Positions 25,413-34,476 of a stretch of DNA of 64,000 nt are shown here, in pieces. Both the position numbers and the translations under genes were made by a program. Location of the stretch: positions 1,054,001 to 1,118,000 of the forward strand of contig JAMCAN010000001.1 in NCBI GenBank assembly GCA_023715185.1. Direction: 5' to 3'. The notes beneath the pieces are model-generated. The model was not told the DNA's origin. It did no database searches and was given only the letters and a program-made list of their open reading frames with translations. Origin of the DNA: Planococcus sp. MER TA 32b. GTDB taxonomy: Bacteria > Bacillota > Bacilli > Bacillales_A > Planococcaceae. Position 1 is the stretch's first letter. Each line of letters begins with the position of its first letter.

Positions 25413-25559
25413 TTAAATTTGCGACTCCATTTCCTGGTTATTCTGTCCGTAATAAAGTAAAGCTTCCTCATCGACATTTTCAAGTTTTTCCTTGTTCAAA
25501 CCTATTTCTAGTTCTCCGCTGAATACAGGTTCCCACCAATTTGCAGTTTCATTCATCAT
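25413..25559 (-). CDS. Small acidic protein, 48 residues, unknown function
   Basis: An ORF below the usual length cut-off. It begins ATGATGAATGAAACTGC after a perfect AAAGGAGG at six bases and ends TCGCAAATTTAA. The product starts MMNETANWWEPVF and is Glu/Asn-rich, with two adjacent tryptophans, no signal peptide and no membrane segment. A hairpin follows about 37 bases downstream. Ribosome site, terminator and a codon pattern like its neighbours argue for a real gene. I recognise no family. Confidence 0.65.
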   Translation of the reverse strand: MMNETANWWEPVFSGELEIGLNKEKLENVDEEALLYYGQNNQEMESQI

Positions 25560-25678
25560 TAATATCCTCCTTTGGATAATTGCTGGTTTAATTGTTTGAC
25601 TATTCCATACCCTTAAAGGTTACACTAATAAACAGAAGAAACGAAAATAAGCCTTTTGGCCTTAGAGAGAGGGATTTC

Positions 25679-26599
25679 ATGATTTCGATTGGAATTATCG
25701 GCGCCGGGATAGTGGGCGAGCGGATCATTAAGCAAATCCAACAGGAAGATGGAGTGGAAATCGTGGCGGTTTACGATGAAAATTCCGAACGGCTGCAAAC
25801 ATTGAAACAGACATACAATGTGCCTTTAGCCGGCAGCTTGGACGAAATTCTTTACTCGAAAGCGGATTGGGTTTATATTGGAACCCCGCCAGCTTCGCAT
25901 GCTTCAATCGCTAAACAGGCAGCTGACGCGGGCTTAAACGTATTGAGTGAAAAACCGCTGGCTCATAATGTTGAAGCCGGCGAGCAGATGGTGGCTGCGG
26001 TAACGGAAAATCGTGTCCGTTCAGCAATGCATTTTCCGTTGATGTACAGTCCCGCAGTGCATGAGATGGCAAAACGCTCAAAAAATGGCAGTATCGGTGA
26101 AATCGTCAGAATCGAACTGCAAACTTTCTTTCCTGAATGGCCGAGGGCATGGCAGCAGACTCCCTGGATCGGTTCAAGGCTTGAGGGTGGTTTTATCAGG
26201 GAAGTTTTCCCGCATTATCTGCAATTGATCCAACGGATTTTCGGTGATATTACATTTAAAGGACATCACATCAATTATCCCGAACAACCTGAACTTTGTG
26301 AAACGGGGCTGATTGCCCACGGGCTGGTGAACGGCGAGACGCCGTTATTATTAAGCGGCATGAGCGGCGTCGGCCAAGAGGAATTGCTTCAATTTAAAAT
26401 TTATGGAACCAAAGGCGTTCTGACACTGAAAAATTGGTCGCAGCTGTATTTGGCTGAAACACAGCAGGAACGCATTCAGCTGACTGGTTTTGAAGAAGTA
26501 TCCAGCTTATTCGAAGAAATGAAAGCGATGTCTACGGCCCTGGTTCCATTCGAAGAAGGCCTGGCCATCCAGCGACATATCGATCACCTGACAAAATAA
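25679..26599 (+). CDS. Gfo/Idh/MocA-family NAD(P)-dependent oxidoreductase
   Basis: 306-residue dehydrogenase. The N-terminal Rossmann fold begins ISIGIIGAGIVGERII, followed by VAVYDENSERL. The conserved E-K-P motif is in NVLSEKPLAHNVEAGEQM, and FIREVFPHYLQLIQRIFGD sits where the catalytic H of the family lies. The family acts on sugars, inositols or similar; the substrate is not predictable. I chose ATG 25679 (AGAGAGGG upstream) because the Rossmann motif starts there. An aldehyde dehydrogenase follows 29 bases later, suggesting a shared transcript. Confidence 0.85.
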   Translation: MISIGIIGAGIVGERIIKQIQQEDGVEIVAVYDENSERLQTLKQTYNVPLAGSLDEILYSKADWVYIGTPPASHASIAKQAADAGLNVLSEKPLAHNVEAGEQMVAAVTENRVRSAMHFPLMYSPAVHEMAKRSKNGSIGEIVRIELQTFFPEWPRAWQQTPWIGSRLEGGFIREVFPHYLQLIQRIFGDITFKGHHINYPEQPELCETGLIAHGLVNGETPLLLSGMSGVGQEELLQFKIYGTKGVLTLKNWSQLYLAETQQERIQLTGFEEVSSLFEEMKAMSTALVPFEEGLAIQRHIDHLTK

Positions 26600-26628
26600 C
26601 CAATTTGACCTTAATAGGAGGATTTTTC

Positions 26629-28017
26629 ATGAACTTTACCGCTAATGATGTGGAACGGATGATACAGGAACAACGCAATTTTTACTATACAGGCGCAACC
26701 CGCTCAGCGGATTTCCGAAAAGCCCAATTAGAGAATTTAAAGCAGTCCATTCTGGCAAATGAAGAAATTATCACACAGGCATTAGAACGTGACCTTGGAA
26801 AAGGGGAGTTCGAAGCATATGCCACGGAAATCGGCTTCATACTTGACAGCATCGGCAATATGCAGAAAAATCTCGATGAATGGATGGAACCAGTAAAAGT
26901 GAAGACCCCACTTCATCTACAGCCATCAAAAAGCTTTGTCATCCGTGAGCCTTATGGTTCCGTCCTGATTATCGGCCCATTCAATTACCCGTTCCAATTG
27001 GTGATGGAGCCGTTGATCGGTTCGATTATCGGAGGAAACTGTTCAATTGTTAAACCATCAGAAACAACGCCGCATGTAGCGCGCGCAATACGTATCGTGC
27101 TCGAAGAAGCATTTCCGTCTTATTATGTGCGGGTTGTGGAAGGGGAACGCGAAGAAGTCACTAATTTAATCCATGCTTCGTTTGATTATATTTTCTTCAC
27201 AGGCAGTGTCAAAGTCGGAAAAGTCGTTATGAAAGCAGCTTCAGAAAGATTGACGCCGATTACGCTCGAGCTCGGAGGCAAAAGTCCGGCGATTGTTGAC
27301 CAGACTGCGGATATCGATTTGGCGGCCAAGCGTATTGCGTGGGGCAAACTGATGAATACCGGCCAAACTTGTGTAGCGCCGGATTATGTCTGTGTCCATG
27401 AATCCGTGAAAGATGAATTCATCAAAAAATTGACGAAAGCCATCAGCGGTTTCTATGGGAAAAATTCCCAAGCGAGTCCGGATTACGGAAGAATTGTTTC
27501 CACATCGCATTTTGACAGACTGGCCGAATTGATCGAAGCGGAATCCGGAAATATCATTTACGGTGGTAAAACAGATCGCGCCAATCGCTATATCGAACCA
27601 ACTGTCCTGGATAATATCAGCTGGAACAGCCCATCGATGGAAGATGAAATTTTTGGTCCGATTCTTCCGATCATCACCTATCAGGACTTGCCGCTTCTGT
27701 TGAGGCAAATCCGCGAGCTGCCGAAGCCGCTGTCAGCGTATATGTTCTCTGAAAATGAGCGTGCCATCAACTTCTTCCTTGAAGAATTGCCATTCGGGGG
27801 CGGCTGCATCAATGATACGGTGTCGCATGTAGGGAGCGCCTATTTGCCGTTTGGCGGCGTTGGCCCTTCAGGTATGAATTCCTACCACGGCAAGGCGAGT
27901 TTCGAAAACTTTACACATGCGAAATCGATTTTGAAAAAGTCCACGAAAATTTCGACCAATGTCCTGTTTCCGCCTTACAAGAATAAAGCGAAGTATATCA
28001 GAGGAGTATTGAAATAA
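26629..28017 (+). CDS. Class 3-type aldehyde dehydrogenase (YwdH-like)
   Basis: 462-residue NAD(P)-dependent aldehyde dehydrogenase of the short, ALDH3/AlkH-like group. The catalytic Cys is in NTGQTCVAPDYV, the general-base Glu in TLELGGKSPAIV, and the cofactor loop is FTGSVKVGKVVM. The C-terminal LPFGGVGPSGMNSYHGKASFENFTH is diagnostic. Likely substrates are fatty or medium-chain aldehydes, an inference from the family. An AGGAGG site is seven bases before ATG 26629. The C terminus (FPPYKNKAKYIRGVLK) is basic and could touch the membrane. Confidence 0.92.
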   Translation: MNFTANDVERMIQEQRNFYYTGATRSADFRKAQLENLKQSILANEEIITQALERDLGKGEFEAYATEIGFILDSIGNMQKNLDEWMEPVKVKTPLHLQPSKSFVIREPYGSVLIIGPFNYPFQLVMEPLIGSIIGGNCSIVKPSETTPHVARAIRIVLEEAFPSYYVRVVEGEREEVTNLIHASFDYIFFTGSVKVGKVVMKAASERLTPITLELGGKSPAIVDQTADIDLAAKRIAWGKLMNTGQTCVAPDYVCVHESVKDEFIKKLTKAISGFYGKNSQASPDYGRIVSTSHFDRLAELIEAESGNIIYGGKTDRANRYIEPTVLDNISWNSPSMEDEIFGPILPIITYQDLPLLLRQIRELPKPLSAYMFSENERAINFFLEELPFGGGCINDTVSHVGSAYLPFGGVGPSGMNSYHGKASFENFTHAKSILKKSTKISTNVLFPPYKNKAKYIRGVLK

Positions 28018-28040
28018 GCGGCCTGCGGGTCGCTTTTTTC
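28016..28040 (+). terminator. Terminator of the oxidoreductase-aldehyde dehydrogenase pair
   Basis: AGCGGCC / GGTCGCT stem with a 4-base loop immediately at the stop codon, followed by TTTTTTCTTTTT. Confidence 0.8.
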
Positions 28041-28079
28041 TTTTTGGAACTGATATTATAAGTTCAAGAGGTGATTGGA

Positions 28080-28775
28080 ATGTCCGACCGCATTTTAATA
28101 ATTGAAGATGAAAAAAATATCGCCAGGGTGCTGGAACTGGAACTGAAGTACGAAGGCTATGAAACGGGTGTTGCGCATTCCGGTTCTGAAGGTCTCATCA
28201 AATTCAGGGAACAGGATTGGAATCTTGTGCTGCTGGATTTGATGCTGCCTGAAATCCATGGGCTGGATGTATTGAAAAGGATACGCTCATCGGATGAAAA
28301 CCTGCCTGTAATCCTATTGACCGCGAAAAATGAGGTGAAAGATAAAGTAGCGGGACTAGACCTTGGAGCTAATGATTATGTGACAAAACCGTTTGAAATT
28401 GAGGAATTGCTGGCGAGGATCCGCGCTAATCTGCGTAAAAGCGGCAATGGGAATTCGGAAATCCATCGATTCAATGAGCTTGAGATGGATGAAATATCAC
28501 GGGCAGTCAAAAGGAATGGACGGGAAATTGAATTGACCCCGCGTGAATTCGACTTGTTATTATTTTTGATGAAACACCCGAAGCAGGTGTTGACCCGCGA
28601 GCAGGTGCTGAATGCAGTCTGGGGATATGATTATTACGGTGACACGAACGTGATCGATGTATACATCCGCTATCTCCGGAAGAAAGTGGATGCCGGCGAG
28701 AGTACGACATATATCCAAACTGTGCGGGGCGTCGGTTATGTACTGAAGGAGCAGCCAAATGAAACTGCGAAATAG
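28080..28775 (+). CDS. OmpR-family response regulator (YkoG-like)
   Basis: 231-residue two-component regulator. The receiver domain has the acidic pair EDE at the N terminus, the phosphoacceptor Asp53 in VLLDLMLPE, the switch Thr in ILLTAKNE and Lys in YVTKPFEIEELLARI. The winged-helix DNA-binding domain (about residues 130-228) has LTPREFDLLLFLMKHP and VYIRYLRKKVD...TVRGVGYVL. Genes for a histidine kinase (17-base overlap) and two PepSY proteins follow, the arrangement of B. subtilis ykoGHIJ. A direct repeat upstream of the second PepSY gene (30993-31011) is a candidate target. Start ATG 28080 follows AGAGGTGA. Confidence 0.93.
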   Translation: MSDRILIIEDEKNIARVLELELKYEGYETGVAHSGSEGLIKFREQDWNLVLLDLMLPEIHGLDVLKRIRSSDENLPVILLTAKNEVKDKVAGLDLGANDYVTKPFEIEELLARIRANLRKSGNGNSEIHRFNELEMDEISRAVKRNGREIELTPREFDLLLFLMKHPKQVLTREQVLNAVWGYDYYGDTNVIDVYIRYLRKKVDAGESTTYIQTVRGVGYVLKEQPNETAK

Positions 28776-30132
28776 AATTCATCTTTATTCGACTTTGCTG
28801 ACGCTGGTGATTTTGATCATACTCACTGTTGTCATTTATTATTCATTCAGTTCGCTCGCTTATTCGACGGAAGCCGACGAACTCGATTCTGTAGGCGAAG
28901 CCCTGCTGTCGACTTTCAACGCCAATGAAACGGCTGATCCATCTGACATATTACGCGCGTATATGCCTGTATCCGGATTGATAAAAGTCACGAATCAGGA
29001 AGGGCAGTCGCTTGAGTCGGTCCAATCGCCGGACATCACCACCCAATTTCCTGGCCAGCCTGAAGAAAAGTCGGGTACGATGGTGGTTGATGGCGAACGT
29101 TTTGCATTTACAACAGCCCCGATAATCTGGTCTGACGGAACTGTTGCAGATCTGCTGATAGCAAAATCGCTCCATGAAGTTACAGGGAATCTGGAAACGC
29201 TGCGCTTGGTGATGGGTGCCGCTGTGCTGCTGGCGATGATTCCAGTGATTATTTCGGGAGCGGTGCTGGCTGGGATTGTGACCCAGCCGATCGCCGCACT
29301 GACGGCTACTATGAGAAACATCCAGCGGAGCGGGAATTTCCAGAAGCTGCCGGTCGCTGAACAATCCAGTGATGAATTGAAACAGATGGGTCTCACCTTC
29401 AACGATATGATGGCTTTATTGGAAGAGAACTATTCCAAACAGGAAGAGTTCGTATCCAATGCTTCGCATGAATTAAAGACTCCGCTGACCATTATCGGCA
29501 GCTATGCGAGGCTGCTCGAGCGGCAGGGGCTTGAAGATGAAGCGATTGCCAAAGAAAGCATATCGGCCATCCGCGCAGAGACTGACCGGATGAAAGAGAT
29601 GATTGAACAGCTGCTGTTGATCGCCCGCAGAAATGAAACCGCGCCTGAATTTAAAGAAGTTGAATTAGGGGCATTTTTGACCGAGACGATAACGGCTTTT
29701 AATCAGTCCTATGACCGTGAATTCAAACTTGAAGTGGAAAAAGAGCCTTTTGTCGTCCTGACTGACTCTGTGAAACTCAAGCAAATACTGTATATTCTTC
29801 TGGACAATGCGCGGAAATACAGCTCGGACCGAATTGAGGTGATTGCGAAAGCGGATGGCACTGCCATGATTCAGATCAAAGATTATGGATACGGCATCCC
29901 GAAAGAATCGCTTCCATATGTGTTTGACCGTTTCTATCGGGTCGACAAGGCTCGAACCAGGGAAACGGGAGGTTTTGGGCTGGGATTGTCGCTGGCTGCA
30001 CATTTAGCGGAACTGCTGAAAATAAAACTGGAGATTGAAAGCATTGAGGAGCTGGGAACAACGGTTTCTGTCATTTTCTCATCAGATTTTAATGTTTCCG
30101 AAGTAGAATTGAAGCAGGAGGGATCAAGATGA
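28759..30132 (+). CDS. Sensor histidine kinase (YkoH-like)
   Basis: 457-residue membrane kinase. It has a first helix (about residues 9-30), an extracellular sensing domain of about 120 residues, and a second helix (about 151-175) followed by a HAMP segment. The H-box is NASHELKTPLTIIGSYARLL with His237, the N-box LLDNARKYSSD, the G1 box IKDYGYGIPKE, and FDRFYRVDKARTRETGGFGLGLSLA holds F and G2 boxes. The signal is unknown. It overlaps the regulator gene by 17 bases and the PepSY gene by four, so all three are one translational unit. Confidence 0.94.
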   Translation: MKLRNRIHLYSTLLTLVILIILTVVIYYSFSSLAYSTEADELDSVGEALLSTFNANETADPSDILRAYMPVSGLIKVTNQEGQSLESVQSPDITTQFPGQPEEKSGTMVVDGERFAFTTAPIIWSDGTVADLLIAKSLHEVTGNLETLRLVMGAAVLLAMIPVIISGAVLAGIVTQPIAALTATMRNIQRSGNFQKLPVAEQSSDELKQMGLTFNDMMALLEENYSKQEEFVSNASHELKTPLTIIGSYARLLERQGLEDEAIAKESISAIRAETDRMKEMIEQLLLIARRNETAPEFKEVELGAFLTETITAFNQSYDREFKLEVEKEPFVVLTDSVKLKQILYILLDNARKYSSDRIEVIAKADGTAMIQIKDYGYGIPKESLPYVFDRFYRVDKARTRETGGFGLGLSLAAHLAELLKIKLEIESIEELGTTVSVIFSSDFNVSEVELKQEGSR

Positions 30133-30842
30133 AAAAATGGATCGCAATGACAGCAGCTTCAATCATTTTGGGAATAGCCATTGTTTTCTTCCTGTTTAAT
30201 TCCACAGATAACGAAAAAAGGCTGAATGAAGCTGAAGCCTCGGCAAAAGTCACTGAGTTATACGGCGGCACGGCGAATGCTGCAGCTCTTGATGGAAATG
30301 ATATTATAGTGGAGTTCCAAACAGATGAAGGAAGATACAGAGCGTCAGTCGACCGTGAATCCGGCCAGGTTGCTGATGTAGAACTGATTGAAAAGACGGG
30401 GCCGTTAAAAGCCCTGTCTGAAAAACAGGCGGAAGAAATAGCACTTGAAGAAGTTCAAGGGAAGACTGACGAAATCAATTATGTAAAAGAACAAAATGAG
30501 TATGAAGTGAAAATAACTGGTGAGACAGAAGTTTCAATTGTCTCCTTGTCAGCGGAAACCGGGAAAATCAGTAAAATTTCAAAAGAAGAAATCGCGCAAT
30601 CGGATTCCAATCCGCCTGAAGCTGAAACTCCGCCGGAACCCGAGCGCATCATTACCAGAGATGAAGCTGTGTTGATTGCAAAGGAAACATTGCAAGGCGA
30701 AGTGCAGGAAGTGGAATTCACAGAAACAAACGACGGCGGCTATTACCTGATTGAAATTGAAAATGACGAAACTGATCAGGAAGCGACTGTTCAAATCCAT
30801 GCGATCCGAGGGGATACATTGTCTGTAGACTGGGATGATTAA
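30129..30842 (+). CDS. Membrane-anchored triple PepSY-domain protein
   Basis: 237 residues. One N-terminal helix (WIAMTAASIILGIAIVFFLF, about residues 4-23) leaves the rest outside. Three PepSY-like repeats can be read: about residues 35-95 (KVTELYGG...YRASVDRESGQVADVELIE), 100-155 (QAEEIALEEVQG...SLSAETGKISKI) and 178-237 (ITRDEAVLIAKETLQGEVQEVEF ...). An acidic Pro/Glu linker separates repeats two and three. PepSY domains are thought to act as protease inhibitors or sensor modulators. Tight coupling to the kinase suggests it feeds into signal perception. Repeat copy B starts four bases after its stop codon. Confidence 0.85.
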   Translation: MKKWIAMTAASIILGIAIVFFLFNSTDNEKRLNEAEASAKVTELYGGTANAAALDGNDIIVEFQTDEGRYRASVDRESGQVADVELIEKTGPLKALSEKQAEEIALEEVQGKTDEINYVKEQNEYEVKITGETEVSIVSLSAETGKISKISKEEIAQSDSNPPEAETPPEPERIITRDEAVLIAKETLQGEVQEVEFTETNDGGYYLIEIENDETDQEATVQIHAIRGDTLSVDWDD

Positions 30843-30845
30843 TAA

Positions 30846-30965
30846 AGAAAAGCGGAAACGGCCGCTCAGCTCCGACAAGCGTAAGACGATTTGGCGAAGT
30901 GGCATTTTTCAGCCGCGCAGCCAAAGTGGCTTACGACTCGAGGAGTTGGCCGTTGAAGTCTAGCC
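30846..30965 (+). repeat. Dispersed intergenic repeat, copy B
   Basis: A single unit of about 120 bp in the opposite orientation to copies A, C and D. It begins AGAAAAGCGGAAACGG next to the PepSY stop codon and ends near GAAGTCTAGCCA. It shares GTAAGACGATTTGGCGAAG and GCCAAAGTGGCTTA with copy A (reverse complement), with about 10-20 percent divergence by eye. Confidence 0.85.
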
Positions 30966-30992
30966 ACTATAGATTAGAAAATCTTCATAGAC

Positions 30993-31011
30993 TTCTCATC
31001 AAATTCTCATC
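30993..31011. promoter_or_regulatory. Direct repeat, likely response-regulator binding site
   Basis: TTCTCATC at 30993-31000 recurs at 31004-31011, an 11-base period, with a degenerate third copy (TCTTCATA) at 30982. Head-to-tail repeats one helical turn apart are typical of OmpR-family operators. A TATGAT -10 box lies at 31043-31048 without a good -35, as in activator-dependent promoters. Confidence 0.6.
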
Positions 31012-31080
31012 TTTCCTTAAGCATACGCTCAGAAGCGGCGGATATGATAAAGGTATAACAAATTGAGGAGGAGAAAAATT

Positions 31081-31698
31081 ATGAAGAAACTTATTTTATT
31101 CCCGGCGGCTGCAGGTGTATTGGCATTTGGAGGAATTGTTTTGGCTAACAATGATTCAGTGGATTTACCAGGTGGAGAAAACAGTAAATCAGCAGAAACG
31201 CAAAACACAGCGACAGAGAAACTGATCGGTATTGAAAAAGCTTCATCGATCGCACTGGGCCTTTCTGACGGTAAAGTCATAAGCACTGAATTGGATGAAG
31301 ACGACGGAAGACAGCATTATGAAGTGGAAGTCCAAGACAGCGATTATGAATATGACTACGAAATCGATGCATTCAGCGGTGAAGTGCTGGAGCGTGACCG
31401 TGACCGTCTGGACGATGATGACGACCGTGAAGTGAGTCTCGAAAACAGCAATGGCACTCAAGCTTCTGGAGACAAGATGATTTCCGCTGAACAAGCTGCT
31501 GAAATCGCTTTGAAGGAATCCGGCGGTGGAGCAGTCGTGGAACTCGAACTGGATAGAGATGACGGAATCCGGCATTACGATGTTGAAATCGTCGATGGCA
31601 ATAAAGAGTTCGAACTTGAAATCAACGCAGCCGATGGCAAAATCCTGAAATTCGAGCAGGATAACGATGATGACGACGATGACCGCTACGACGACTGA
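31081..31698 (+). CDS. Exported double PepSY-domain protein with acidic tail
   Basis: 205 residues with a signal-like N terminus (KKLILFPAAAGVLAFGGIVLA, cleavage or anchor near residue 23). Two PepSY domains follow: IGIEKASSIALGL...YEIDAFSGEVLERDRD (about 48-110) and ISAEQAAEIALKESGG...LEINAADGKILKFEQD (about 133-195). The protein ends in a run of Asp (DNDDDDDDRYDD), and another Asp-rich patch lies between domains, so it could bind cations. It is separated from the three-gene operon by repeat copy B and has its own promoter region with the direct repeat. B. subtilis ykoI/ykoJ are the nearest analogues by context. Start ATG 31081 follows GAGGAGG. Confidence 0.87.
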   Translation: MKKLILFPAAAGVLAFGGIVLANNDSVDLPGGENSKSAETQNTATEKLIGIEKASSIALGLSDGKVISTELDEDDGRQHYEVEVQDSDYEYDYEIDAFSGEVLERDRDRLDDDDDREVSLENSNGTQASGDKMISAEQAAEIALKESGGGAVVELELDRDDGIRHYDVEIVDGNKEFELEINAADGKILKFEQDNDDDDDDRYDD

Positions 31699-31708
31699 TA
31701 AAGCAAGC

Positions 31709-31746
31709 AAATTAAAAAGGAGCCGGCAGGCTCCTTTTTAATTTTT
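31709..31746. terminator. Bidirectional terminator between PepSY gene and orphan kinase
   Basis: AAATTAAAAAGGAGCC / GGCTCCTTTTTAATTT with a GGCA loop. It covers the stop codon of the converging kinase gene (31738-31740). Confidence 0.92.
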
Positions 31747-33306
31747 GGGCAACACCACTTCGGCAGTGGTGCCGTTTCCAGCTTCACTTGAGATGTTCAA
31801 GCTCCCGCCATGGTCCTGAATGATTTTTTGGGAGATAAGAAGGCCGAGTCCTGTGCCGTTTTCCTTTGTCGTATAAAAAGGTTCGAAAATTCTCTCGAGA
31901 ATTTCCGGTGGTATCCCGCTTCCATTATCCGCGATTCGGATAGAGATCATCCGGTTAGTGAGCGATACCGACAAGTGGATGGTCCCGGCAGGTTCAATGG
32001 ATTCAACGGCGTTTTTAAACAGATTGATAAAAACCTGCTTCAATGAATGCTGTTCACCGTTAAGAATATAATCCGGCTCATCTTTCCAAGTTTCGGTATA
32101 GACAATGCCTTTCAGATTAAATTCGGAACTGAATAATAAGGTGATGTTATCAATCATTTTCCGCAAACTGAATTCCTTTATGGAAGGTGCCTGCGGCTTT
32201 GCAAGCACCAGAAATTCGCTGATGATCAAATCGATGCGTTCCAGTTCAGAATGGATGAGCTCTGTATACTGCTTATAAGGGTGGCTGGGATCCTGCTGCA
32301 TCAGCTGGACAAAGCCGGAAATGACAGTCATCGGATTCCTGATTTCATGTGCGACGCTAGCGGCAATTTCACCAGCCAGCTTTAGTTTCTCGCTTTGCAG
32401 GATTAATTGTTCGGATTCTTTCTGGTAAGTGATATCCCTGGAAATCAGTGAAGTGGCGATAATCTTTCCTTTCTTGTCGAAAATAGGGGATAAAGTGATT
32501 TGGGTATGGAATTTTGTGCCGTCTTTTTTCATGTCTACGGTATCAAGCAGGTTGAAACTTTTTCCTTTTAACAACTCGCCAGCCTGAAGATCCGCAATTT
32601 CTTCTTTTTCCTCTGGATAGGGCTTGATTTTTTTGCCGTAGGAATCTTCCGCCGACCAGCCATACAATTCTTCGAATGCAGGGTTAATGGCGATGACCCG
32701 ATTGTCTGTATCAAAAACAGCCATTGCATCCTTGGCGGTTTCGAAAAACAATTGTAGATAACCTTCACGGGAAATGAGTGCTTCTTCCATAGACTTATTG
32801 CGGTCCTGCATCTGCTGCCACAATTGGCTGAAATATAAGGTGTGGAAAAAAGTGAGAAGAATGACTATGACCAGGAACGTAAATATTGATAGATGATCGT
32901 AATGCAAGCTTGGCGTTCTTTCCAACTGGCCGAAAACAAGGACCAGCACAAGTGTTTCCAGGACAGTGGCTGCAACGAGAACTGTGATGGCTCTGAGATC
33001 ATTCGATAATGCGGCAACCAGTAAAGGGATCACGAAATAGATAAGGGTGATCGCTGATAAAGATTCAATATTCAATATGAAAATGTATATATTCATGGCA
33101 TACAGCAGCAGTGAGCGAAGCGCATGTTCAGCCAAGCGCTTTTTGGAAAGCACAAGAGCCATATAGATAAGGAGACCGCTTATAGGCGCGAACACGGCTG
33201 CATTGAAACTGAATATAATATTGAGCAAAATATGCAAAATACTGGAGAAGCCGAATATATGAAGGAATAATAAGTTTTTCTGGCTGTTTGGACTGGTCGG
33301 TTTCAT
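31738..33306 (-). CDS. PAS-domain sensor histidine kinase (KinE-like, orphan)
   Basis: 522 residues. Five or six membrane helices occupy the first ~165 residues. A PAS domain (about 185-300) reads LFFETAKDAMAVFDTDNRVIAINPAFEELYGW, with a PAC segment (SLISRDITYQKESEQ). The H-box is ASVAHEIRNPMTVISGFVQL with His320, then FINLFKNAVESI (N-box), IADNGSGIPPEI (G1), FEPFYTTKENGTGLGL (F/G2). This architecture is that of sporulation-type phosphorelay kinases such as KinE or KinB. No response regulator is adjacent, so it probably feeds a distant partner. ATG 33306 with GAGGTG is preferred to an upstream TTG. Confidence 0.9.
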   Translation of the reverse strand: MKPTSPNSQKNLLFLHIFGFSSILHILLNIIFSFNAAVFAPISGLLIYMALVLSKKRLAEHALRSLLLYAMNIYIFILNIESLSAITLIYFVIPLLVAALSNDLRAITVLVAATVLETLVLVLVFGQLERTPSLHYDHLSIFTFLVIVILLTFFHTLYFSQLWQQMQDRNKSMEEALISREGYLQLFFETAKDAMAVFDTDNRVIAINPAFEELYGWSAEDSYGKKIKPYPEEKEEIADLQAGELLKGKSFNLLDTVDMKKDGTKFHTQITLSPIFDKKGKIIATSLISRDITYQKESEQLILQSEKLKLAGEIAASVAHEIRNPMTVISGFVQLMQQDPSHPYKQYTELIHSELERIDLIISEFLVLAKPQAPSIKEFSLRKMIDNITLLFSSEFNLKGIVYTETWKDEPDYILNGEQHSLKQVFINLFKNAVESIEPAGTIHLSVSLTNRMISIRIADNGSGIPPEILERIFEPFYTTKENGTGLGLLISQKIIQDHGGSLNISSEAGNGTTAEVVLPKN

Positions 33307-33409
33307 CTTACACCTCAAGTTTCACATGGTTTCATTAATAATACTACAGACAGGACTGTGCGAAAACGCCTGATTTTGATATGATTAAACTATTAAGGGG
33401 GCGTCATAC

Positions 33410-34462
33410 ATGGCACATCAATGGAATTCGAAAGAAACAATTGGACTTTTAGGCGAATTGACATCGATTCCGAGTCCTTCCGGATATACAATGGAAATAA
33501 TGGATAAGATTAAAAGAATGATGGACAGCTGGAATGTCCATTATACTACAACCAATAAAGGCGGCGTGATAGCCACTATCAAAGGTGACAATGACGAGCG
33601 CCACAGATTATTGACTGCCCATGTGGATACGCTTGGCGCCATGGTGAAAGAAATAAAACCATCCGGCCGCCTGAAGCTTTCACTGGTTGGAGGTTTTAAG
33701 TTCAACGCGGTTGAAGGTGAGAACTGTTTGATACATACGGCTTCCGGAAAAACGGTATCTGGAACCATCCTGCTTCACCAGACGACAGTCCATGTCTATA
33801 AAGATGCAGGCACTGCTGAGCGCAATGCTGATAATATGGAAGTAAGAATTGATGAAAAAGCGTTTTCGGAAGATGCTGTTAGGGAACTTGGTATTGAGGT
33901 AGGCGATTTCGTGTCGTTCGATCCGAGATTCGCCGCAACAGAATCAGGATTTATAAAATCCCGCCATTTGGATGATAAGGCGAGTACTGCTTTATTGCTC
34001 GAATTGGTGAAGCACTTAAGCGAGGGTTCTGAGAAACTGCCTTATACCACACATTTCTATATTTCAAATAATGAAGAAATCGGTTATGGCGGAAACTCGA
34101 ATATTCCTGAGCAAACCGAAGAATATATTGCGGTCGATATGGGCGCGATCGGAGACGGGCAGTCTTCGGATGAATACACTGTATCAATCTGTGCCAAAGA
34201 TTCCAGCGGCCCGTATCATTATGGATTGACCCGCCATCTGATAGCTTTGGCGAAAGAAAATAACATCGATTATAAAGTGGATATTTATCCATACTATGGA
34301 TCAGACGCATCAGCGGCGATCAGTGCGGGTTATGATGTTAAACACGCATTATTCGGTCCTGGGATAGAAGCTTCTCATTCCTATGAACGGACCCATACAG
34401 ATTCACTGAAAGCCTCGGCTGCATTGCTTTATGCTTATGTAATGTCACCGCTGGTTTCCTGA
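33410..34462 (+). CDS. M42-family metallopeptidase (glutamyl aminopeptidase-like)
   Basis: 350-residue dinuclear-metal aminopeptidase of the M42 family (formerly annotated as endoglucanase M). The first metal site is in LLTAHVDTLGAMV, the bridging Asp in SRHLDDKASTALLL, the catalytic Glu pair in FYISNNEEIGYGG, then VAVDMGAIGDG-like EYIAVDMGAIGDG and a late ligand in EASHSYERTHTDSL. It acts on short cytoplasmic peptides. Upstream is divergent from the orphan kinase; murE follows after 14 bases with its own AGGAGG, so they may be co-transcribed. Confidence 0.92.
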   Translation: MAHQWNSKETIGLLGELTSIPSPSGYTMEIMDKIKRMMDSWNVHYTTTNKGGVIATIKGDNDERHRLLTAHVDTLGAMVKEIKPSGRLKLSLVGGFKFNAVEGENCLIHTASGKTVSGTILLHQTTVHVYKDAGTAERNADNMEVRIDEKAFSEDAVRELGIEVGDFVSFDPRFAATESGFIKSRHLDDKASTALLLELVKHLSEGSEKLPYTTHFYISNNEEIGYGGNSNIPEQTEEYIAVDMGAIGDGQSSDEYTVSICAKDSSGPYHYGLTRHLIALAKENNIDYKVDIYPYYGSDASAAISAGYDVKHALFGPGIEASHSYERTHTDSLKASAALLYAYVMSPLVS

Positions 34463-34476
34463 TTAGGAGGATTTTC

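Noticed and set aside
30117..30140. Frameshift between kinase and PepSY gene
   Set aside because: The four-base ATGA overlap is normal translational coupling. Both proteins are complete.
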